From positions 62,001 through 126,000 of the forward strand of contig NQMI01000116.1 in NCBI GenBank assembly GCA_002270565.1: a stretch of DNA of 64,000 nucleotides. The letters run 5' to 3'. Position numbers and translations under genes: made by a program. Below the pieces are notes generated by a model. The model saw only the letters and a list, made by a program, of their open reading frames with translations. It was not told the DNA's origin and made no database searches. This document shows positions 26,634 to 38,120 of the stretch, one piece after another (position 1 is the first letter of the stretch; every line of letters starts with the position of its first letter). The DNA comes from Stenocarpella maydis (taxonomy: Eukaryota > Ascomycota > Sordariomycetes > Diaporthales > Diaporthaceae).

Positions 26634-27676
26634 ATGGCACCCACGGCAGACACCGTCGATCCCACAATCGGCGCCCTGCGAGAGTCGCTTTGCTCCGAGA
26701 CCACACCATTACCCGTGCGATTTCGCGCCCTCTTCTCCCTGAAGCATCTGGCCACACAGTCGCGAGATGCCAGCGCCGAGGCTGCTATGGATGCGATCGC
26801 CGAGGCTTTCGCCTCGCCTTCCGCTCTGCTCAAGCACGAACTCGCCTACTGCCTCGGCCAGACGCGCAACCTGTACGCTGTCCCGCCTCTGCGGAAATGC
26901 CTAGCCGATCTCGACGAAGACCCCATGGTCCGCCATGAGGCCGCCGAGGCCCTTGGTGCGATTGGCCACCCCAGCAACGTGGACATACTGTGCGAATATA
27001 GGGACCGGAAAGGCGAGAACGTGGCAGTCGTCGAGACTTGCGAGATTGCCCTTGGCCGAATCGAGTGGGAGAACTCAGAAGAAAGGACGCTGGAGAAGCT
27101 GCGCCAGAGGTAATGCACATGACCTAAGTTTGGGCTAGAGATAACACATGCCTAACCTGACACGATTGTAGTGACTTCGCCTCCATTGACCCTGCACCAC
27201 CGATGCCGGAATCGAACAAGACTGTCGAGGAGCTCGGGAAGGAGCTGATGGACACCAAACTTCCGTTGTTCATGCGCTACCGGGCAATGTTTGCTCTCCG
27301 AGATCTCGCATCACCCCCAGACCTCCCAACTGCTGTCCCTGCCGTACATGCCCTTGCGCGAGGGTTCGACGACCCTTCGGACCTCTTCCGCCACGAAATT
27401 GCTTTCGTTTTCGGCCAATTATCCCACCCAGCGTCGATTCCTGCCCTTGCATCTGCGCTTGGAAATCACAAGGAAGCCAGCATGGTAAGACACGAAGCTG
27501 CTGAGGCGCTCGGGAGTCTTGGTGACGAGGTGGGGGTTGAAGATATCTTGAAGGGCTTCCTGAATGACCCAGAGCGTGTTGTTCGCGAGAGTGTGATGGT
27601 GGCCCTGGATATGGCCGAGTACGAGAAGGGAGAGCAGGCGGAATACGCGCTCATACCAGAGAGCGCCGCAGCTTAG
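26634..27676 (+). CDS. LIA1: deoxyhypusine hydroxylase (Lia1/DOHH)
   Basis: Exons 26634-27109 and 27172-27676 give 326 aa; the 62-nt intron has a CTAAC branch site and restores frame as RQSDFASID. The protein is a HEAT-repeat dyad. Each half carries two His-Glu motifs that bind the di-iron centre: H68-E69 and H101-E102 in the first half, H233-E234 and H266-E267 in the second. The repeats read [29 protein letters not shown] and [13 protein letters not shown] hydroxylates deoxyhypusine on eIF5A, the last step of hypusine formation. Its only known substrate, eIF5A, is the divergent neighbour. All catalytic ligands are present, so the enzyme should be active. Confidence 0.95.
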
Positions 27677-27948
27677 TCCTAAACTACTGCGCCCAAACCT
27701 CGTCTCAATGAGCGAGATCGTCTCGCGATGCTTGGATTTGGAATCTGCCAAAAATCATCCAAATCCACAAAGGTCGGAGACGACATGTTCGTCGGTGACA
27801 GCAACTTGGCGCTTCTTCGAACCTTGGTTTGATAGGGCATGACGGATACTGATTTGGCCAATACCGAGGATCCCTAGAACCGGATCTTAATGGCGGTTCG
27901 TGGTTTTAGACCATGCATACATCTGGTCTCAATTTAAGCATTGAGAGA

Positions 27949-28436
27949 TCAGTTGTTCTCGCTCCACCTAGAGATCGTTAGCAAGACGCTCTCAGGGCAT
28001 CGGTCCAAACCAGGTGGCATACTTATAGCCACAATCACATGTATAGAAGATGGTCGATCCTTCGTCCGCACTGCGCAGCTGAACAGCTGAGAACCTGACC
28101 TCGGTTCTTGCACACTTTGGACATGTCTGGGTTGTCGTCGCCTCCGTATTCACCTCATGACGCTTAATCGTCTGAGTGGTAGACAATTTCTGGCGCAGAA
28201 ATGAGGGAAAGTCAGAGGGCTTGGATTGTGTGATGATGGTGTTTGAGGCAGTGTCTTGAAAGCCATGTCAGCCAAAGCAAAGTCCGCTTCATTCCCCGTA
28301 CCCGGATCCCAGCTCACTGACCTCGGTTTTCAGCACCACAACATTCACATTGCAGAATGTTCTTTGAGCTGCCCTTGGAAGCCGGTAAGAGGTTTCCGCA
28401 GTCAACGCAGAAGATGAGGGACCCGATTGCAGACAT
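27949..28436 (-). CDS. RPA12: RNA polymerase I subunit Rpa12
   Basis: Minus-strand exons 28436-28322, 28254-28023 and 27967-27949 give 121 aa. The N-terminal zinc ribbon has C10-x2-C13 and C30-x2-C33. The C-terminal TFIIS-like ribbon has C83-x2-C86, the catalytic hairpin RSADEGST and a CDCG pair. The third exon is only 19 nt; joined through donor GTATGC and acceptor CTAG (branch CTAAC) it gives the ending CGYKWSENN, which matches the family. Reading through the donor instead ends in an atypical YATWFGPMP tail. Rpa12 supports RNA cleavage and termination by Pol I. It converges with the hydroxylase gene (272 bp) and diverges from SCC2. Confidence 0.9.
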
Positions 28437-28972
28437 TTTGAGTGCAACGAGTTATCTCAAAAACCGTGCGATGTTCCGAGCCAGAAACGGAGCAGAAATA
28501 TGTCGGACTTCTGAGCCGAGTGGATGAGGCGCAGAAGAGGTTCGTTTTTTTTTGTTTTGTTTTTTTCACTGGGCGAAATGGTCAAGGCCGAAGCTTCACC
28601 AAGTATGGGGCTAATCGATAAGCGAGGCCCGATATCGAGGTACCTAGGTACCGGCCCACCTTAAGCTGTGGCAGGCAGCTGTGAACCCTGGTCTGCCATC
28701 ATACCTACCCGCAAACGGCCAAGGGTGCACTTCCTGAACTCCATCCACTTCTTGCAGTTCACTGCTCACGGAACAGCCCAACTGTTCGCCATCAACTTTC
28801 CCCCTCCGGTCCTGCGGACTCGCTTCCGACTCCATTCGCCTCGTTGCGAATGCGAGAGCGGCGATTATCCTCGTCAAAATCCAGGCTGTTCTGGTTAGAA
28901 CTGGATGCACTTCCCCGTCCGAGCTACGACTTCCGCCGGCGCTTCACGCATGGCTATTGACATGAAGCTTCG
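28437..28972. promoter_or_regulatory. shared upstream region of RPA12 and SCC2
   Basis: A 536-bp spacer between divergent genes. It carries a T-rich run near 28546-28566 and the 14-bp palindrome GGTACCTAGGTACC at 28639-28652. Confidence 0.6.
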
Positions 28973-31900
28973 ATGACTTCCAACATGGCGCATTCAAGGT
29001 CGTTGAGTGCCAACGGCACTCAGAAAGGGGTCGAATCTACTGCGCAACCGTCTGGCCACCCATCCAACTTCTCGCGCCCCTTCACATTGCGCGAGGCTCT
29101 TCCCTACTCTCCTTTCACCTCTGTCATTCCCTTCGAGTCGGGTATGTAGCCACCTGGGAATTTTTTTAGACGTTGGATTGTCTAATCAACTCACAGATAT
29201 CATACCGAGTCCAAACCTTGGTCCTGGCCCATCTTCGTCCCGTCTCGCCGAATTCGTGTCAAGACATGACTTTGAAAACCTGAATAGGGATGCTGCAAAC
29301 TCGTCAACTCCTTCAAGGCGCCTGGAGCAGAGCCTAGAACATGTACAGAATCTCCTCAACCCAAGCAGGATCGCGCAATTGTAAGAATAACCCTGGTACC
29401 TGGTGAGGTGCAGTCGCTAATTTGGGGTGTAGCAATTTCATTACCAGCCCCAAAGTCGCTGCATCTAACGGCCCCACGAACAGTCTTTCCATGAACCTGT
29501 CTCCTTTTTCGAGGATGGTCTTTGAGAAGACATCGGTGTCCTATTCATACCCTACAACAGAAGCACTGCGCGCCAATGGCCAGCCTTCATCCACATCCCC
29601 CGGCTACACGACACCACAAAAGCAAGAAAGCAAACCTACATCGAGCAACCAGGTCTCTGGGCACAAAGAGCCCCGTTTCGCCGTATTTATACCAACCAAG
29701 AAGCAATACGAAGCTGCAGCCGCCGCTGCAGCGCCCGACGCGGGTCTCGTGAGCGACTCTCGTGTCAAGACACCGCCGCCACCCTCCCCTCAGCCGTCAC
29801 TCCCGGACGATGCGGATGAAATCGCTGAGCTGCCGCCTCAAGTGAAATCTCAGCCGCTTACTGGCTCACAAAAGGCCGGCTCCTTTTTGATAGAGCTGCC
29901 AACCGCTCCGTCATTCAACAAGCAGGAATACCTCGTGGTCCAGGACGAACCTGACGAACCTTCGAACTTGTCGAAACGAAAGCAGAGACAAGAGGAATAT
30001 CAGGATGGTCAAGATGTCTACGGGGCAAGTCAAGACCAGAAGCAGAGGGCTGAGTCTGCCTATTATCAGCTCCGCCGCTGTTTCGCAGAGATCTTCGAGG
30101 CAGAAGATAGCGTCACGGCCACTCAGTCAGAGTCAAATCCACTTGTTTGCTTGAATTCCCATGGGGACCCCGGAATGACTACCTCGGCCCATCAGAAAGT
30201 ACAGCCCCTTCTGCAGAATGCCATCTCTCTAGGGTCTTTCGTACATGTCCCCATGGAAGAGATCCTGCGCGTGCAACGTCTCTGCGATGGTGCACTGAAA
30301 CAAACCCAAGACTTGGACCTCAGGCCTGAGGACACATGGGGCGAGTCAGAAGCACAGATTTGGGCTCAGCAGCTACAGGATGCCGATACCGCGCTTAGGG
30401 CTGCCCGTACAGCCCTGAGGATAATGTCTGCTGGTAGAGAGGACAAACAGCTCTACTCAGAGGACCTCATACGGGATTGTCTGAGCTTCTTTCGGGAGGT
30501 CACGGATAATCTCATTGTACCGCTGACAGAGAAGGTCCGCCGATACGGCTTCTCAAAAGAAGAAAAGCAAGGAAGTAAGGCCGGGCCCAAGGACAGTAGC
30601 AAAGACCTCTTTGAGAGGCTGCTCCCGCACAAAAAGGTCGCCCAGGCCTTGTTCACTAGCTTTACCAGGCTGTACTCTGTTTTCACCACACTGGTCGCCA
30701 GCATAGATTTGTCGGAATCTGTTGTCACGGCTCTGGAGACAATTTCCTCCACTCTCATATTTGTCGAGAACGCCTATACAGACCGCGACTCAATCGTTGG
30801 GGTCCAGAAATTTGATGGCATCCGTTTGGTGGCAATGGACATGCTATCACAGATATTCTTGAAGAACCCCCAGAGTCGGAACGGCATCATTGACGATGTT
30901 CTTTCTCAAATCGAGAAGGTTCCTCAGACGAAACAGAAAGCCCGTCAATTTAAGCTCAACGATGGTAGAAGCATCCAGCCCGTATCGGCTCTCATCTTGC
31001 GTTTGATTCAAACCAGCGCTGGCAAGGCCACTGATGTGAAGACTTCCCAGAGCAAGCTTCTCCAGTCGCTTGACGGCAACCACGAACAGGACGAAGATAT
31101 TTCAGCCCCGCCCGAGTTGCGCAACTTGTCTATTCAAAACGAGGAGCAGGCAGCTTCTCAGCACGGGCGGTCTGCTGTCGAGCTTCATAGGATTTCGGCC
31201 CCCTTGGCAGAGGCAACGAGGACTAGTGCCTCCAACGTCATCAACTACATGGTCCTTCGGGCCCAGACATCTACCAAAACCGGCGAGTCCCCGTTTCGCC
31301 GAATCCTCGAAAATTTCGTGGAGGATCTCGTCATCTGCTTGGACTCGGCAGATTGGCCTGCTTCCGAGCTTCTGCTTCGGATTCTGATGGGCAGGATGAT
31401 GAATTTGGTGGATGGTGAGAGAACCGCAGCTCCAGCGAAAAACATGGCCTTGGAAGTCCTCGGCTCTATGGGGGCTGCGATTTCGAAACTGCGGTCACTC
31501 GTTCGGCGAACTGCGAATTCTCTGGACGCCGTACAAGCTACTGAACTGGGGGTTTATCTCTCAGAACTTGCCTCCTCCGCTCTTGAGCTTCGAACACGCC
31601 CAGAACAGCTGCTGTCATGGGCTGGACCTTACCGTGCGACTCTTGAATATCTTGACCAACGATGCTCCGAAGATCCACACTTGTCTAGCGCAGTGTCCTT
31701 TCTGGTCACAGACTGGGCGAGCAAAGTGGATGCGACATACGACATCCTGAATAATGCGGACGACGACGAGCGGCTTCCGGAATTCGGAAGACTTGCCTAC
31801 CGTCTCAGAATGATGAGTGAAGACCGCCGCTGGCTGTCTACCGAATACAGTTTCGCGCAAGTCTCTCCCATTCTTGCAAAGCTCTCATATCAAATCATCC

Positions 31901-34629
31901 TTATTCGGTCTCAATTCTGCGAGTCATACAGGCACATCATCAACATTTTGCTTCGCTTTATGACAACGGATCAGGCTACAGTCCGCAGCAAGAGTCTCAA
32001 GAGTGTGAACGATGTTCTGGAGACGGATCCTACCATCCTTGACGGAGATTCGACTTTTATCCAACTAATTCTTCAGTGTTCGGGTGATTCCTCACCTCAG
32101 GTGCGGGATTCGGCACTTGGTCTGATCGGGAAATGCATCGATCTGAGGCCAGCCCTAGAAGAGAAGCTGATCCCAACTGTTGTCGACCGTTTTATAGACA
32201 CCGGCGTCGGAGTCAGAAAACGTGCGATGAAGCTCGCTAGGGATATTTACCTTCGCAACTTGGACAAGAATGTTCGCAGCAACATTGCGAACGGGTTACT
32301 CCACCGTGTCCAGGACCCTGACGAAGGCGTTCGGGAAGTCGCACGACAGATGATTGAGGAAATCTGGATCAGCCCTTATTCTTCCGCAGAGGGTTCTGCT
32401 GCATACAAGACATCTCTGACAGATCATGTTTCCCTCATGATGCAGACAGTGAAGCAAGGGAATGTGACCCCAGTCTTGGACAAGGTCTTCCAATCGATAC
32501 TCGGATCTAAGGAGGCCAATTTTAAAGTCGGCCAAATCCTCGTCGGCAGTATATTCGAGCTCTTCCACCACTCAGGCTCGGAAAGAGAAGCGTTGCAGCT
32601 TTTGATGATCTTCTCCAAGGCAGACGCAAAGCTCTTCACATTTGAGCAAATCAAGATACTGCAATCCACGGTCGCGAGCATCGCTACCAACGAGGACTTG
32701 GCGATTTCTCGAGCTGTGGTAGTAATCTATCGACGCGTCCTTCCGCAGTTATCCAACGTCCATGAGTCATTCCTCACTGACATACTGAACCCGTTGATGC
32801 AAGCCGTACCCAAGGTGACACGAGCACTTCTCGATGATGTGGTAGGGTGTCTGTGGATCATCAGTGGCTTGCTTGGAAGCATAGAGAAGCTGTCTCGATT
32901 GGCGCTTTCAGCGCTACAAGGGATTCAGAAGATTCGGGTGGCGACACAAGGCAAGCCACTTGATGATAAGACCATGCGGACATTCGATCGTTACTCGCTG
33001 ATTGTGGGAATGGTGGGAAAGCATTGCGACCTAGAGAGCAAGCTGGCCTCGTTCAAGGCTGCATTTCCAGCCTTCAAAGGCAGCACAGTGTCGAAGCTCA
33101 TGGTGGACGTGGTGATCCCCTTTGCGAGCCCATCGCAACCTCTCGATGTGAGGAAACCTGCACTCGACGCTGTCGGTCTCATTTGTCAATCTTGGCCAAG
33201 AAATTACGTGTCCGCGAACGTTTACACGACATTCCAGCAAGTTTTCGATGAGCGAGCGCCCGTGCTGGAATCGATGATTCTGGGTTCCCTGAAAGAGTTT
33301 CTCTTCACGGAAGAGCAGCGCTCTGAACTAGCAGCTTCGGAAGGTAATGCGAAAGAGGACAAGGGAGAGAAGCTGAATCTTAAAGTCATGGGAGGCACCA
33401 CTTACGATGATGTCTCTAGCGCCACGACGCAGAGGTTCCTTGCGGACATCACGCGAATAGCGACGGCTACCCAGGATGAGCATGCCTTTCTGGCCGTTGA
33501 AGTCCTCGCGAGTATCAACCGCCAAGGTCTGGTTCACCCCAAGGAGACCGGTGTCACGTTGATTACGTTGGAGACATCTTCAGTCACCAAAATCTCAGAG
33601 CTTGCTTTCCATGAGCATCGCGCTTTGCATGACAAATACGAAACTGTCCTCGAGCGGGAGTATGCCAAGGCAGTGCAGTCCGCGTTCGCCTACCAACGCG
33701 ATATTGCTCGTGACCCTCGTGGTGCCACTACGGAGCCTTACACCTCCAAGCTGCATTTGATGATGGAGGTGCTTAAATCCAGCAAGGCCAAGAACCGGAC
33801 GAAATTTCTCGACAAGTTGTGTGGACAGGTTGACTTTGAGCCGGGGAAACTGGATGCTCGGGACAACATGCCAGGACACGTCCAGCTGTCCCAGTTCATC
33901 ATCGAAAACCTAGCCTTCTTCGACTACGCCACTGTCAGCGAGCTGGTTGGTACAGTAACTACCATGGAGAAGCTTGTTACCAGCACAGGAGCAAGCGTTG
34001 CTCAGGCGATCGAGGCGGAGATCTTCCAGGTTACGATGGACGCGGTGGCAAACTCCCAGGCTGCTCCTGATGGCCAGAATAAGCCGGTGTTTGCTCCACC
34101 ACCGCCTGCGGTTGATGTCAAGCGCCTTCGCCAGCTGACGGCTGGGTCCATGATCCTGCAGTCCATGTGGGAAGCACGGTCGTACCTTCGCCGTCAATAT
34201 AACCTCGGGACGAGCAGGCAGAATACCAAGTCAAAGGCTGCCAACAAGGAGAAGGATACCACCAAGCCAGTCAAGGTGCAGACGGTCACGGGCGACAAGG
34301 TGTGGGAGGATATTGCGTCGATCATGAGCTCGCTCTCCTCGCAGGAGCGCATGATGCAGCAGTGCCGGTCCTTCGTGGATCTGCTCAACGTCGACAGGGA
34401 GTTCAAGGTCGCGGACGAGGACGAAGACGGCGAGGACCCCGCCACACCCAGCGGCGGGGAGGATGACGACGGTATGGACGTCGGGCGCGGCCGGAAGCGC
34501 AAGTCCAACTCGACCCCCGGCAGCGGCCGGAAGAAGCGGCCGCGGTCCTCCTCGCAGCCACGGAAACGCGGAAGACCTCGCAAGAGCGCCGCGCTACAGG
34601 ACGACGATGATGACATCGACTTCTTCTGA
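28973..34629 (+). CDS. SCC2: cohesin loader Scc2/Mis4 (NIPBL family)
   Basis: Exons 29141 and left (start 28985 or the in-frame ATG at 28973), 29197-29380 and 29433-34629 give 1845 or 1849 aa, within the usual range for fungal Scc2. The N-terminus has FTLREALPYSPFTSVIPF, the Scc4-contacting part. A disordered segment with a poly-Ala stretch follows. Then come long HEAT repeats, including SPQVRDSALGLIGKCIDLRP, the SCC2-type HEAT signature, near two thirds of the length. The tail is acidic then strongly basic (GRKKRPRSSSQPRKRGRPRK), likely nuclear localisation and DNA contact. With Scc4 it loads cohesin on chromosomes and stimulates its ATPase. The two small 5' introns are fixed by frame (phase 1 and phase 2). 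Confidence 0.93.
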
Positions 34630-35660
34630 GCGTCTTTGGGTCGGCGCATGTGGCGATGGTGCGCGGGGCAGATGGTAAAGTGCGTTGTTGTCATTTGGTT
34701 GGCCTCGGAGAAAAGGGCACCTCAGCCGGCCACGGGGGGTGCAATTAAAAGGCGTTTTTGGTGTCCTAACATGGGCAAGGGGAGAAATATGCTGGGCATC
34801 GCAATGGCTCCGGGGGGTTTTTTTTTTTGGTTCTTTTCGTGGCATTTCTCTTTTCTTTTCTTTCTTTTTTTGCCTCGGGGAGAACTTCATGATACCTCAT
34901 TTGCGTGGGATTTAGGCTTGCCGCATCTGGGCAACGTATGCATCAGGAGAAAGGGTTGCAGTCACGTACTGTAGCCACTCACAAAAGAGCATGGCTGATC
35001 CCAGGTCGGGACAGCAGATAATGGACAAATGCAAGGGCGAGGCCATTTGCCTTCCTTTGGGCCTTGATATTATGAGATGGGTACATTTGCTTGGACCCAA
35101 GATTGGTCTAACACTGACAATGATGGAATGCGTGGGCGTTACCGATATAGGAGGTATCCAGAACGCCTAGGGCCGAATTGAGGGTCCCAAAGAGTAAGGG
35201 GTGTCCCTATGCAGGAAAATGCAAGAACCCGATGCAGAAAAACCAGAGCAGACAAGCCTGTGGCGAACGTTGCCTATACCAGACGGCGCATGCAATACTT
35301 GTGTCCGCCGATTCCCAGCCCGACCCGACCGTTTCTCCCGACCGACCATGACCGTGAACATGTGCATGATAAAGAAAAAGGACACACACGAAAACTAAAA
35401 AAGAAAGAAAAAGAAAGGGGAGAAAAAAAGGGGGGTGGGGAGAGGAATTCATCATCCGGGTATCGTGGTGTGAGACTGTCGAGGGCCCCCGGTTTCGTGG
35501 AGTCTTCTCGTCTCTCCATGCTCGTGATGGCCGCCCAAGCACTATGAAGTCCGCTGCTGGACCGACATTTCCGACGGACAACATTGCGCCCAATAGATGG
35601 TCCTGAGAAGCGGCAGGCGGCTTCGGAACCCAGGCAGGGAGTCGTTCTCGTGAAGATTCC
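34630..35660. other. convergent 3' region between SCC2 and the Rab gene
   Basis: About 1 kb holding two 3' ends. It contains an 11-base T run (34818-34828) in a longer T-rich stretch that may lie in the SCC2 3' UTR, and a purine-rich run (AAAGAAAGAAAAAG type, 35396-35435). No gene is supported. Confidence 0.55.
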
Positions 35661-36983
35661 TCAACAACACTTCCGTGCCCTACGCTCCCCAGCGTCTGGG
35701 TGGTGCTCCCCGTCCTGCTGCTGCTGCTGCTGCGCACCCGCGCCCCTCTCGATGGTAACAGCGGGGGAGAAGTTGGGCGAAAACAGCCACGAGCGCCTGT
35801 CCCTGCCCACCCTGAAGCTGCTCCTGGCGATTGCCCCATCAAAGTAACCGCCCGGGCCGCCGGCGCCTTCGTAGCTGCTGGCCACGCCCTCAATGCCGGG
35901 CGTGAGGCCGGGCGTCGCCGTGGCGGCGAGCAGGGCGGCTGACATCTTGCGGTTCTGCTCGACCAGCTTCCGGGTGACAACCCTGAACACTTCCTCGACG
36001 CCCTCGCCCGACTCGGCGCTGATCTCGTGGCAGGCGTCCCAGCCTACTTCTTGGCCCCAGAATCCCGACGACCGCTTCGAGGTGGGACTGCGGGGCTCGG
36101 CGGAGGTGCAGTCGCTGCTGGAGAAAAAGCCGCCGCTTCCGTTGAGACTCCCTGATCCGGGCGCGGACAAGTGTCCGCCCGTTGTAGCGGTCGCCGGGGG
36201 CGTAGAGCTCAGGCCCGGGGCGAGGTTCTCGGCGACGTAAGCCTATTTTGCCCGGAGTCAGCCATTGGGTCGACACGGGAGGAGTCCCTTGCGAATAACC
36301 GTGGGGCACATTCCAGCCGCCAACCTCGCAACCTGCTCTGGTCTCGATCCAGACGACCCCGTGAGGCTGCGACACGGGTCCGGTACTAGATACGTTGTCC
36401 ATTCTCTTAAAGCACAGGAAGGTACTTACAATACAGCGCTCGAAAGGGACCTCGCGCTTGGAGGGCTCGCGGGCGACGACGTCGGACTTGGTGCCCACGA
36501 CATGGAGGACTATGTCATGGGGCAAGTTTCGGCGGAGCTCGGTCAACCAGGCGCCCATGTCGGCAAAGCTCTGGGCGTCTGTGATGGAGTAGCACAGGAT
36601 GCAGGCGTTAGCGCCCCGGTAGTAGAGGCGTGAGATGGAGCGGAACCTCTCCTGGCCGGCTGTAAGTGATCCCCCCCCCCAGGTCAGTAATGGGTGGTTC
36701 GGAGATAAAAGAGGCTTAGGGGTGAGAAGTCGCGACTCAGACTTGGAGGGGGGGGGGGAGAGAGAGAGAGAGAGACAGCTGACTTGCCTGTGTCCCAGAT
36801 CTGCAGTCGCACGACGGTGTCGGTGTCTGTGTCGATGACGCGCTTGGTCATGAAGCTTGCGCCGACGGTGGAGGTTAGCTGGGAGGGCTGGAATGCGCCC
36901 TTGCAGTACCGCATGACCAGCGAGGTCTTGCCGACGCCCTGCGAGCCCAGGACGACTATCTTGGCCTCGAGGGCCGATGACAT
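35661..36983 (-). CDS. atypical Rab-family small GTPase with inserted segment
   Basis: Minus-strand exons 36983-36788, 36659-36430 and 36242-35661 give 335 aa, far longer than the usual 200-220. The motifs are P-loop GSQGVGKTS (Lys19), switch I TSTVGASF, WDTAGQE (63-69), TKSD (122-125, Thr in place of the usual Asn) and EISA for G5. It ends in KCC, a geranylgeranylation signal. A Ser/Gly/Pro-rich insert of about 50 residues separates AYVAENL from the G5 region, and a second low-complexity stretch with a Gln run precedes the tail. The first intron starts with GC, not GT. TKSD and the KTSLVMRY segment recall Rab24/RabX-type proteins, but subtype is uncertain. Expected role: membrane traffic. 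Confidence 0.85.
36660..36787 (-). other. GC-AG intron of the Rab gene with CT/C microsatellite
   Basis: The exon ends ACAG and the intron begins GCAAGT; the next GT (two bases on) would put the following exon out of frame and destroy WDTAGQE. Just inside the donor lies a (CT)n stretch followed by an 11-base C run (minus-strand sense), and an 11-base G run sits near the acceptor. The acceptor is TTACAG. Confidence 0.85.
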
Positions 36984-38120
36984 GGTGACGTCTTTGGTGG
37001 TGTATGCGCGCGGGCTCGGATTCGTATGGGGGGTTGGTTTGGACCCTGTGGTACTCGTTTCCTATGGGCGCGGAGCGAGAGATGGTCCCGGCCGCCTGAC
37101 AGATAGACAGCCTAGAATTTTAGAGGGATCACAGCCAAGGTCTAGTGTCGCTATTTCTGCTGCGTATGCCTATATCTATGCCAGACTAGTGGTGGAATAA
37201 ACAGAAGCGCCTGTGGCAGCTTGGCATGCTCGGTGATTTGGGTTCTTAGGAGGGCGTCATGGCCATGTGAAGCGCTGGTGATGTCGCGCGGGTGGGACCT
37301 GGATGATGACGACAGGGCAGAGGCGTCCCCACTGGGAATGGATGGATGGGGACGGGGGGCCGGAGGGAACGGAACAAACAGAACAGCAGTGTGGACAGCA
37401 CAGGAATGGGAGAGGAGGCAAGGAAGGAGGCCAACAAAGAAATAGAAGGACAAAAAAGGAGGGTGAGGGGAGATGGGATAGACCAGGCGAGACGGCGAGT
37501 GCAAGGAGGAGGTTTGAAGGGGGTGCCCCTGCTAGCAGACATGTCAGTCGCAGCAGCGGGCGGCAGGCCATATACTACGGAGTACTACGGAGGACACAGT
37601 AATAGCGCCTGGCAAGCCGGGCTGGTCTCAGCCATGGGGATAGCGCCCGCAGGGGTCCCGGCCGCTGCAGCTTACAGCAACTTACAACAGCACCCAGCGG
37701 ATTACTGCCCTCGGCATCTCACAACGCCAGGCTTGCGCGACGTCATGCGTGTGCTCATTTGCATGTCCTTCCTTTGTGTCAGTCTCTGTCCGATGGCCTG
37801 TGGGCGTGCTCCTCCGGGCTGAAGCCCCAAGGAGGGAGGGGGGAAAGGAGAGAGGACCACGCCGCTTGCGTCACGGTAACAGCTGGGCGAGCCCAATCAG
37901 CAGTTGTCTTGTGCTCGTGGGTGCGAGAAGGAGCAGAGACAATGGTCGGGGGGCTTCGATCTTGTGATATTCCGAGGCTTGCTGCGCCGCCAACCTGACA
38001 GCCTGTAGCGGCTAGGCCCACCACTACCGCCGCCACCGCCACAACCACCACCACAACCACTGGCAACCCCAGAAACAACCATCTGTCTAGCCTGCCCGCG
38101 CTCCGTGTGAGGTCTTGGGC
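36984..38120. other. Rab-gene promoter and CYB2 3' flank
   Basis: A 1.1-kb spacer between two minus-strand genes. It carries TACGGAGTAC (37576-37585) and a run of CCACCRCC-type triplets near 38020-38060. I see no gene. Confidence 0.55.

Noticed and set aside
27992..28022. Rpa12 model ending in YATWFGPMP
   Set aside because: A GTATGC donor, a CTAAC branch and CTAG acceptor lead to a 19-nt exon that gives the expected WSENN end, so the read-through end is probably unspliced RNA.
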